DNA of 64,000 nucleotides from Trichoplax adhaerens (lineage: Eukaryota; Placozoa; Uniplacotomia; Trichoplacea; Trichoplacidae), in assembly GCF_000150275.1 (NCBI RefSeq), contig NW_002060943.1:7696066-7760065 (forward strand), read 5' to 3'. This document shows, piece by piece, positions 39,501 through 49,021 of this stretch; positions within the stretch are counted from its first letter, which is position 1, and every line of letters begins with the position of its first letter. A program made the position numbers and the translations under genes. Under the pieces are notes generated by a model. That model did not search any database and had not been told where the DNA came from. It was given only the letters and a program-made list of their open reading frames with translations.

Positions 39501-40158
39501 AATTGTTAGCATTGAGATGGTTTTGGACACAAATCAACACAGACTACCCCCTTACGGTACAGCGTTTGCAGTAAAAGAAAATAATTGGCGATTTGTAGGC
39601 ACTGTACTGTACATTTTTCTACGCATTGTTTTTACTACGTCCACCCTACTTAACTAACGGAACCAATCAATGCGGTAGCAGCAATATCGTGCTAAAGTGA
39701 TTTGAATACAGGCTTGACTGTACTAGCTGCAATCATTTTGGACTCCAGATACACATATGATAAGTGGTAATGTAAGTACCAATCCATACACCTGGCGATA
39801 AACCTACTGTAGGTCGGTTTAAAATTGAGATTGCAACAGTAAAATTGACTTAAGAGGCTAACGTTCTCTTACCAATGGCGGTATCCATTACATGTGGATA
39901 CAAACACGATTATGTAAAGTATGTAGTTGTGCAACGTGTAACACCGTTTCATTTCAAGTAAGTTACGACTAAAGAAGAATTTTTCATGAATGGTAATGAT
40001 ATCAAAGTTATAGGGTTATGCGTGATATATTAAGTAGAGAGAAAAAAAAATGACCATGAAAAAGTTTTACAAGGAAAGCCACCGTAAGTACCACCCTAAA
40101 AGTGGCTAAAACAATTATTGATTACCGTAATAGTTTCACACCCACCTTTAACTGGCAT
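30546..40158 (-). CDS. DLG1: Discs large MAGUK scaffold (L27-PDZx3-SH3-GK)
   Basis: Membrane-associated polarity/junction scaffold, 792 residues, 22 exons, all in frame. Exons from the start: 40146-40158, 39339-39476, 36087-36160, 35961-35987, 35823-35876, 35629-35753, 35436-35538, 35249-35324, 35014-35150, 34758-34875, 33974-34100, 33557-33713, 32696-32798, 32497-32611, 32120-32378, 31916-32027, 31754-31804, 31552-31653, 31154-31326, 30939-31048, 30748-30839, 30546-30658. Start exon codes only MPVK plus one base. Order: L27 (about 5-58), acidic linker, PDZ1 ([11 protein letters not shown], about 103), PDZ2 (GLGFSIAGG, about 204), Ser-rich linker, PDZ3 ([10 protein letters not shown], about 340), SH3 (RALISYD...DDEWWQA), basic hook ([11 protein letters not shown]), guanylate-kinase domain from about 600 ([45 protein letters not shown]) to the C-terminus [11 protein letters not shown]. 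As in the family, the GK fold probably binds partners rather than making GDP. Introns 1 and 2 (669 bp and 3.2 kb) hold palindromic repeats. Confidence 0.96.
36161..39338. other. Dlg intron 2 with palindromes and a GC-richer patch
   Basis: A 3.2-kb intron, much the largest of the gene. It holds TACTG/CAGTA words (36536-36600, 36965-36985, 37240-37310, 37360-37520), an (ATT)n microsatellite at 37313-37333, and a stretch at about 37060-37200 whose GC content is clearly above the surrounding sequence. The overlapping open frames at 37061-37652 on both strands are repeats in the intron, not genes. Confidence 0.75.
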
Positions 40159-41059
40159 GGCGTTGCTGTTGGATTCGAAGATGAACAGGAAAACTGCAAG
40201 ACAGGTGTTAATAAAGCAACGTTAAATTAAGGAAATTTTGCCTTAATGATTAAAACAATAATAAGGCTAAAAGCGACAATATACTTGAACTAGATTCAAG
40301 ATGGTAGGCTTCCGGTAATAGTTAGCACAAAGTTTTTTGTTGAGTTGTATAGTAAATACGATAGACGAGTACAGTATTTTTCCATGTTGGCTAGTACAGT
40401 AATAGGATGTAGTGTGCTCAACTTCTAGCGTAGTCAGTGATGTCAAAACTACAGTAGACTACATCGAATACAATAGTTGGACAGTAAGTGGTACAGATTG
40501 ATTCATTTCAAATGTATATGATGATCGCCGAGGCTTATGCCTCTCCTTTTTGAATGATTGACGATGAGTGAAAAATAAATCGTCCAGCAAGAGCCAAGGA
40601 TAGCAAGTTTGTTACCCATGGTCAATTGTTGTACCACCTACGGCCAAAAGCCACAACGCTATCATTTGTACCACCTTAGCGTCATGAAATAACTGTACAT
40701 GGACAAGTCAAAGTACGCGTCGAACTAGTTGACGGCATCATAGCACTAATCTACATCCTTTAGCATGTCTATTTTATCTTGGAAATAGCCTACGTACAGT
40801 CATGATAATATTGTAGCGACTTGATGGTATAAAATGATGTTTTAATGTACAACCAATGCCACTAGTTTACTCACCTTCCTTTTTACAGCTACGTTCCCGT
40901 AAAATAGCGAGGTGAAAGCTTTTCGTAAGGGTTTTACAGCCCCAAGCTGTTCGTAGCTGCGTTAGCGGCCTATGGTCAGCCAATCAAATTGACTGATGTT
41001 CTATTTGATATACGTGATTGGTCATCAGTCTTCAACAACAGATTTACATTGCAAACACG

Positions 41060-42480
41060 ACAATGACAATAAAGTACATCCAGTACAGTGTACAGTACCT
41101 ACAGTACAGTACTGTACTGTAATGTAAGACGACGACGCAATGTGTGTCTTGTGGCGAAGAAAAGAATGCACATACTGTACTGTCTAGTCCGTCTTAACAG
41201 AACTATTGTATCTAGTGGTTGATGTAGTACTGTACAGTACGGTACGGTACGCTAGCATACAAAAGGCGTAGAGTACTGCCGTACAGGCAATGGACTGTGG
41301 CTGTGCAGTGTGTACTGTACTGTACTGTACACTGTACAGTATGACCACTCTTGCCTACAGTACAGTATACTGTACAATACTGTACAGTACTGCAAAAGAA
41401 AGTTGAAATCCTGTGGGAGACTCGCGCAGTTGCGCAGACGTATCTTTTTTGGGGGCACCGGTACAGTACAGGACAGGACTCAATGGCTACAGTACGTGTA
41501 CTGTAATTTGAAGTGAATTAAAGTGCAGCACGTACAGTACTGTACTGTACACTGTACATTGTGCACCACACCAGTGCTCTATACAATCCTATTGTTAATT
41601 CAGTACTGAATGGCTAATTTGTTCAACTGCAGCTACACGAGTACGTGTACAGTACAGGACTGAATGGCTAATCTGAAGTTCAACTGCAGCACGTACTGTA
41701 CACTGAACAGCTAATTGGAAGTTCAACTGCAGAAACTGCGCGATACACCCGCGTCAGCCGACCATGGATTTCGCTAGAAGAAAACCAAAGCTTTACTACT
41801 CTACAGTACTATACACTGTACAGTACAGTGTACAGTAGAAACGAACCTTGTCGGTGAAGTACTGTAGACCAGTGACGGAATGTAACCAGTCTTGATCGTC
41901 AATAGTGAGTTATAAATGCGAGTAAAAACCAAACGATGATGAGCATTCATTAACTCGTTCAAGTTTCTCAATATAATCAAAAAATCTCATCGTCTGGCAC
42001 AAAGGTAGAAATGGATCAACTGCATGGTCCTACTACTCCCTTAATATTCAAAAATGACAACTACCCTAACCCGAACATTAGCAGTGTACACTGTAGTTGT
42101 CATTTGAAATCTACTGGTCAAAATTGAGCAGTCGATAATACTACACACTACTGAGTGCAGACCTCTGCTTAGTCTGCTGTATTGTACTGTACAGACCGGT
42201 ATTACCACGCGACTGTATACTGTACACTGTCTAGTTTTACAGCGACTGATAGTTTGTATTCGAGACTTGAAAGAAATAGAATTATTCAATACTGCGATAA
42301 AAAGGAATCAAAATATCAAGAGCCAATTGCTCAAGGTTGTACTGATCTGTCTGCATGGCATTGGAGCCAAATAGAAAGTCCATTTCTTCACAATTGAAAG
42401 ACATAATTTAAAGCAACACTATCGCTGAACATCTTTCAACCATTTTACACTACTGTACAGTACAGTACAGGGTGCGCCAC
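41060..42480. repeat. Dense strand-switching TACTG/CAGTA palindrome cluster
   Basis: The pentanucleotide TACTG and its complement CAGTA alternate in short runs joined by GTAC, giving perfect small palindromes. Clear stretches lie at 41085-41125, 41227-41252, 41312-41395, 41533-41562, 41800-41840 and 42180-42235. Runs change strand every one to three units, unlike an ordinary microsatellite that keeps one orientation. Confidence 0.85.
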
Positions 42481-42655
42481 GCCCCTGTGGTAGAGGTCTT
42501 AGCCTATCGCGAAACGCTGGTGCACAGTCAGAGGTCAGAGAAGCTTTTTTTTCCTGTACAGTACTTCTAGTCTGTGTTTGACTGTAAGGAAGTACTGTAC
42601 ACTGTACGTTGTACTCTGAATTTCAAAGACTCCGTCCATACTGTACTGTACTGTA

Positions 42656-42690
42656 CTAACCCTAACCCTAACCCTAACCTGAACCCTAAT
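42656..42690. repeat. Interstitial telomere-type CCCTAA tract (copy 1)
   Basis: About five CCCTAA units with one imperfect unit (CCTGAA). TTAGGG is the usual animal telomere repeat. It sits directly against a TACTGTACTG run. The duplicate tract is at 42901-42935, and a two-unit CCCTAACCCTAA also occurs at about 46672. Confidence 0.9.
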
Positions 42691-42900
42691 GTACGTACTG
42701 TACAGTATAAAATACAAAAGAATCGACGCACTGAATCCAGCTTGACTCATTGTCATTACTGTAAACTACAGTAGTACCAGTACTGAAGCTTTTTTTTCCT
42801 GTACAGTACTTCTAGTCTGTGTTTGACTGTAAGGAAGTACTGTACACTGTACGTTGTACTCTGAATTTCAAAGACTCCGTCCATACTGTACTGTACTGTA

Positions 42901-42935
42901 CTAACCCTAACCCTAACCCTAACCTGAACCCTAAT
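42901..42935. repeat. Interstitial telomere-type CCCTAA tract (copy 2)
   Basis: Second copy of the tract at 42656, carried by the 245-bp duplication; identical in sequence and context as far as I can read. Confidence 0.9.
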
Positions 42936-43117
42936 GTACGTACTGTACAGTATAAAATACAAAAGAATCGACGCACTGAATCCAGCTTGACTCATTGTCA
43001 TTACTGTAAACTACAGTAGTACCAGTACCGTCATTGAGCTTCCCCTATAATAATCAAATCCTTGATCAAAATTTGTAAATTTGAACATTATCATCTGCTT
43101 TGCTAGTCAGCTCAAAG

Positions 43118-46100
43118 ATGCAATCAGTGTTGAGGTTACGTACTGCTGTGCGACTTGGTCGAAATCTTACAAGGGGTACGTAAAAGAGATATTGCATTTC
43201 TGTAATTTGTTGCTTGTGTGATTTTGAAGATTGCGTTCAGTGTTTACTGGACCATAAGCCTACATTTTGCAAAAGAAAAGTCTGCATACTGTATATTTAT
43301 TGTAACCGGGTAAACGAGGACCTACTTTGCACAATTATATTTTGAATTGTATTTTTGGGTTTCTGTTGTCATCCCTGTGATACCTCCTTATTCATGATTG
43401 AGTGTTGAGCGGTCATCAGAAATAAACGGACTGATTCAGTACCTCTTCGACCTGCTTCTATGACGCGATGTTGCAGTGAACGCACGTTTACCAACACTAG
43501 CCATCACGCAAAATATAAAAATACCAGTGTACTGATCGTTTAAGTTTCTTTTACAGTACTACGATCGATTAATACCTCAGTAAGGTTTCAGCTTTACATA
43601 TCAAATATTTGTAAAGATTCCTATATGACCCATAGCAGAGCTACTGTAAAGTAGAGATCAACACTATGTCAATCAAGGAGTGCACTACCGCCGTCATTTG
43701 CTGTACACTTAAGTATCATCCTAATCACTATCGCAATTTCCTTATCTTACTGTTTTGTTATACCGAATGACATACTGTCCTGTATAGTATACTGTACAGT
43801 GTATAGCACGCCACTACTTCGGTCGACAGGACGATAATAGATCTATCTGCCGCCTTACAGAAGATTATAATAATTAGTGTTTTATGGAAATGTTGATTCC
43901 GATTATATTCAGTTTCTTGTAGGCTATATATACGATATGCTGTATACAGTTTGTGCACTGCGTTTTCAGTAATATTAATCTTTGTAAGCTTGTGCGGTTT
44001 GAGCTACCATTCAATATTCCAATATTTTTATTCTATGCAGTCAAATCGATCAGTACTGTTTGTGCGAGTTATCAGATCGCTGTTAGTAGTCCTACGCATA
44101 TCGGTATCAGCTTTATCAATTTTACGACTTTTATGGACGATATCGAGAACTCCCTTAAGGTATGACTTCTGCCTAATTTCCAGAAGGAAGTCGCGGCTGA
44201 CCGATGATTGGCCCGCATAAAAAGGATAGTACAGTACAGTACAGTGTGCTCTATCGATTTTTCCTAGCTTTTGACATTGATCAGCTTTTTTGAATGTTAC
44301 TGTATCAGTTAGGCTATTAGCTCTATCGTCGACAATTATTTATACAGTACAGCATTTCAATTGAAATATACCTGCTACCTAGTACGACTGGTACGACCTG
44401 GGTTCAAGCAGAATATAAAAATAGTGTAGAATAAATTACAATAATAAATTGGTAAAAGATGTTTCTTTGATTGGTCCTTCTTTTGCGATTGGTCAATACC
44501 CTCAGCTGAGTGTCTGACGTATCGAACGTACTCTAGTCAATGGTGTGAGAACAATACACAACCAGATGGAAACGAGTGTGCATACAGTGTACTGTATTAT
44601 AGAGTACTGCACTTTGTATTCAACTCTTTGACCCTTGATAATTAATGACCTATGTAAATTGATCCTGGAAATAAAATTCACTACAATTATTTCGCAATCA
44701 ACCTACTGTACACGTCTTTCAGAATTCAGCGATGATTGCTGTCAAGTTGGTGTTATAAATAGTAAATAATAATAAATAATAAATGATAATATTGTATGTA
44801 CCAAGTAAAATAGATATAACAGGCACTAATTCTAATACAGGATGATATCGTTTGCAATTGAAATATTGGCTAGAATAGAATTGCACCTTGACTGCTACAT
44901 ATAAAGCGTTTGGGTGTAAAAGAATCAACGCTGGAAATTGATATTTTATTTATGAGAATATATACAAAGCCAATAGCTAAGGTATAGTCATGTTCCAATT
45001 TTATAGGTAGACAACAGGCCCTAAGTAGCCAAATCTCAGCAACTGGCCAAGGTGCACGTCGTCTTCCTGTCATTATTGGTACAGCGGTCGGATTGTGCGC
45101 TGGCGGTCTATTGTATGAATACAATCGCAGAAAATGCTCAAGCGTAACCTACGCTGCTACAACTGAAAATCATCAAAACTCGGTAAGAAGATGACTACAG
45201 CTACGCTCCGTTATCCATATTAGTGCTATATTCACTCAATTAAAAAGTATAAATACTAGCATTAGAGAATTTTTTCAAAATTGGAGTTACATACTAAGTT
45301 TGTATACCATCTTACTCGTATATGCAGCTTGACCTCGTAACACTCGTATATGTAACACTCGTATACCTACAGTATAACTGTAATACACTGTACGTGTATA
45401 TAGACTGTGAGTTGTGATTCAGTTCTTGTGGAATACCAACAATTGAGCAGTTATTTACTCTCTAGGCATCATCAGTTGATAGATATTGTGTAATCTACTC
45501 GTATGTGGTCACTAATTTTGCGGTAGCTGTTGCTACATTATCTCAACTATAATTCTAATTCGTTATTTTAGATTGAGTCAAGTAATTATGAAAGAAATAG
45601 CCAACCAATCATACTGTACTGTAGTGTACAATGTACATGTAAGATTGATTGCTTTTCAATACTCTTTTTGTAGGTTATCAGTTTGACAAAAGAACATGCG
45701 TTATATTTATGGATTCATGTTAAAGGAACTGCTGATCCTAAAGCGTGCGCAAAAGTTGCTGCAAATGTTCAAAAGTATGTCGACGGTATAATTCCTCCTA
45801 AAGAAGCCGATGAAAATGATGAAATATGGGCTGGCGTTGCTTTCGGACCAAGTTTCTATGCCAGGGTATTGCTGCCTTTGCGGTTTTTAATATTGTTCTA
45901 ATTTACAAAACTTAAATACTGTACTTATAAATCTCTGCATAAATGAAAGATATTAGCTGTTATTCGATATCAAACATAGAGCACTTCCATTCATTGTATT
46001 AATGTAGACATGACAGTAATCAAAATCTTTATTACACAGTGCGGAGGTACTGTACATGAAAATTACGACTACCCTCACCGATCTGGTAAAAATGGGGACC

Positions 46101-47551
46101 TACCAAGCACAGGTTTTTATTTTATAATTTCAGCCAAAAATTTTTATTGGTACCATATCATCGATTCATATTTTCTTGAAAGTATAACTGAACACTTAAC
46201 TTATAATTATTATGTCTGCAAAGATACTCTTACATTAATTATTGCATGTGCGTATATAATTTTTTGGCGTTTTATTTAGGTGGAGATATTTTTGTACATG
46301 CCAAGAGTAACAGTAGAGGAGGTCTTTACGAGCTAGCACAGGCGGTATTGAAAAATTTACCGGAAGGCTCGGTTGAAAATGTTGAAGAAGTATACGGATT
46401 TGTTTACAAGAATGGCAGGGACTTATCTGGTTTCATTGATGGTAAGACTTGCGTACCCAGTGTGGTAGATATGCAGACTTATACTAATAGTCCCATACAA
46501 ACTATGCGATTGACAAAATCGAAGAAAATAGTTTTTTCTGCAGCAATGATCTTCTAGAATACATTGTAATAGCTATGTTGCAGTATATGAGAAAATACGT
46601 ATATATACGATATCTTAATGCATTGCAATATATATATTAAAGCTAATATAACTCGTCAATTTAATCGAATAACCCTAACCCTAATACTTCTAAATAACTT
46701 TCATATCTGTAAATTCTTTAGTTATAGTCAGTCAATTTTGTTAAAACATTGACAAATAGTTTCTGCTGGAACACTGCACTTACGTACTAAACCATCTTAA
46801 TTTCTAAATCTCAAGGAACTGAAAATCCAGCGGATGACGAAAGCCGTACAGAAGTCGCTATCAACAAGGAAACAGGCGGAAGTTATCTTGTATATATATA
46901 TTCATAATTATAATTACCTATATTAATATAGAAGATTAATTACTGCCCCCTAGTTTATACTCAAAGTTAAGCATTCTTATTTCACATTAATACTCTGTCT
47001 TGCGTAGCATGTTACCGTTTGCACAAAATTCTCACATTTAATTTATTGCATGGGATAGATCACTCAACGTTGGATACACAAATTTAATGTTATCAATAAT
47101 ACGAAAGGTTAGCATCCTAACGTGTAGATTATAAGGCATTGTTGATACCACAGTAAGAGTTGCTCACATTTACTTATTGTTAATAATTTTGATATATTAA
47201 CTAGTGAGTACAATGGAAAATTGGGTTGGCCGTAATATAGATGATAGCACTGAACAAAGACGAAAATCAGTAACATCGCATGTTGCTCGGATGACCAATG
47301 GCTCACAGTTTAACGCAGCTAAACCTTACCAGATTGTCCGCCAATCTCAACCTTACGGATTGAGCTCAAAAGAATCCGGACTCTTCTTTATAGCTTATGC
47401 TGCATCTCCGAAAAATTTTGAATATATGTTAGGGCGCATGGTTGGTGAAGGCCGAGACAATTTATCTGATGATATTATGTTGCTTACCAAATGTGTTACT
47501 GGAACTTATTGGTACGCACCTTCCTTGTCCGAATTAGCCAAACTAAAGTGA
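43118..47551 (+). CDS. DyP-type haem peroxidase with mitochondrial-type leader
   Basis: Predicted haem peroxidase of the DyP/YfeX superfamily, 376 residues in 8 exons: 43118-43175, 45007-45182, 45674-45865, 46040-46112, 46280-46441, 46816-46889, 47059-47107, 47205-47551, all consistent in phase. Residues 1-40 (MQSVLRLRTAVRLGRNLTRG...) are Arg-rich without acidic residues, like a mitochondrial presequence, followed by a hydrophobic segment LPVIIGTAVGLCAGGLLY. The peroxidase domain starts near residue 79. Visible signature: SGFIDGTENP holding the GxxDG motif (Asp220, split from the next codon by intron 5), candidate proximal haem ligand His287 (TSHVARM), distal Arg307 (QIVRQSQPYG), and the C-terminal GLFFIAYAASPKNFEYMLGRM block. 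Spacing of Asp, His and Arg resembles YfeX-type enzymes. The donor of exon 4 is a weak GTTTTT. Intron 1 (1.8 kb) carries palindromic repeats. Substrate unknown. DyPs are mostly bacterial and fungal, so origin by transfer is possible; the introns show it is a resident eukaryotic gene. Confidence 0.92.
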
Positions 47552-49021
47552 AGCTTTTAGGTTTAATTACAGTCACATTAGCTATCTATAGTGCGTGCAG
47601 ACGCAGCATTATAAAGAAATTCAGCCATTTAGGATTCCTTACATCTTTGATAAAGTAGAGTAAACACTTTTATAGGAAGCTTTTTTTGGTAATGCTATCG
47701 TAACCATTTGTTAGCGCTATTTCTGAAAGTTATTGCTCAAAGTAGAATAAACCTTTAAAAAAAAAAATTTGGGGGACGATTTTGACTCAATTATGCCTTG
47801 GCTAGATAGGAAAATAAATTGCTGGTATTATGGACTAATCTGAGTGAATATACTGTATCGTCTAATTGAATATAGGCGTACACGTATAGTGCAACTCATA
47901 CACTTCACTAAGTATTGTTAAAATTTTAACTCAAATGCGAAACGTTCACGTGCGATAATGTGATTAAACCGATAATACAGCACAGACAAAAATATTTATC
48001 ATAATTTATTAATATAATACAGTATATTACGAGGCATTCGATGTTTTAAATGGCAAAGGGCCTTTATCAATAGCAGTGAATAACATTTGTGCAGATAAAA
48101 GAATGGTAGGAAGTACATAATTATCTATAAATAGGTAAAAATATAGCGGTTAATGTGCCATTCCTTGCATAAAAATAGAAATTAATAGTAAAAAATTTTA
48201 AATTTTACTGGCCATTACAATAATTTTCTGTCAACAATAATATATGCACTGTACTATATATATATATATACTCGTATATATCTAGTAGTTCTGGCATCAA
48301 TTTTCATTTTTTAGATTTCAACCCTCGCGTGATAGATTTTCTTTAAGCTTGAAATGGTTAACAAGAGCTGTCATGAATTTCTTGACGTAATCATACTTTG
48401 CATGGTATAGAAAGTGAAAAGGTTGCCATTTACTTCATGGTACCAATTTTATCATTACTATGTGATGAAGGATTAGGTACTGCTAGCATTCTTAGCTATA
48501 AATGGTTTATCTTGGTTCAGCAGTTCCGATGTTTTGCCTACCATTATGAACAATAAATGAAAGCAATATTAAAATGTAGTGCTATGGTAGCGTACAGTTT
48601 ATATAATTATTAAATGTTTATAAAATAGATCCCGAACCATTAAATTATCTTGTCAATACTACTCGAGATAGGCGATATCAAAGATTTGATTATGTAACCT
48701 ATATCAAGTAATATCCACTGCCTCGCGTAATGTGTTCGTTGTGCTACGAAATAGGTTATCTAGCAGCTATAATCGCCGGAGTGTTACAGTACAGGTCGAC
48801 GGGTTATAAAGAGTAGTTCTGATAGATAACTTCGCTACGTTGGAAATTGCTGACAAAGTCATCCAGACACTACAAAGGTCGCTATCATCAAAGCAGATTC
48901 TATGTAGGATTACTATTGGTGATAATCACTGCAATCATAGCGCATCCTCCATAATTTATTTATACGCTGATAATACTTCATTATATTTAGGCGTCATTAT
49001 CTCAGCTTAATTTATCGATGT
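47552..49021. other. Convergent intergenic region between DyP and CEP295-like
   Basis: No exon recognised with confidence. A reverse-strand frame at about 48317-48410 is open for some 25 codons (KYDYVKKFMTALV...) but joins to nothing clearly. It is noted because the CEP295-like gene may continue into this region. Few TACTG palindromes are present (one at 48787), plus a (TA)n tract at about 48257. Confidence 0.45.
47746..47751 (+). terminator. Candidate poly(A) signal for DyP gene
   Basis: AATAAA about 195 bases after the stop codon, followed a few bases later by a run of A (from 47757). The A run is in the genomic sequence, so it is not itself evidence of a transcript end. Confidence 0.45.

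Larger units (their letters stand above)
42541..43030. repeat. Exact 245-bp tandem duplication
   Basis: Copy 1 is 42541-42785 and copy 2 is 42786-43030. I saw no internal difference between them on reading through; they begin with AAGCTTTTTTTTCC and end with AGTAGTACCAGTAC(T/C). Each carries TACTG palindromes and an interstitial CCCTAA tract. The duplication ends about 90 bases before the DyP start codon (43118). The lack of divergence suggests a recent event or an assembly duplication. Confidence 0.95.
40159..43117. other. Divergent intergenic region between Dlg and DyP peroxidase
   Basis: Both genes start at its edges, so it should hold both promoters. A CCAAT box (40980-40984) and an inverted one, ATTGG (41017-41021), lie about 0.8 kb above the Dlg start. 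From 41060 to 42480 it is dense in palindromic TACTG/CAGTA words. It ends in a 245-bp direct duplication (42541-43030). No coding exon recognised. Confidence 0.6.

Noticed and set aside
42535-43019. Four near-identical 66-81 codon frames on both strands with NPNPNPNLNPN or VRVRVRV peptides
   Set aside because: They are produced by the 245-bp duplication and its CCCTAA tracts, not genes.
44388-44406. CTGGGTTCAAGCAG, a possible tRNA T-arm
   Set aside because: Lacks the closing CC of the B box and I could not form an acceptor stem around it.
48317-48410. Reverse frame KYDYVKKFMTALVNHF as a further CEP295 exon
   Set aside because: Considered as the missing ALMS exon, but the acceptor is weak, the phase does not fit the donor at 49022, and it does not resemble the ALMS motif.
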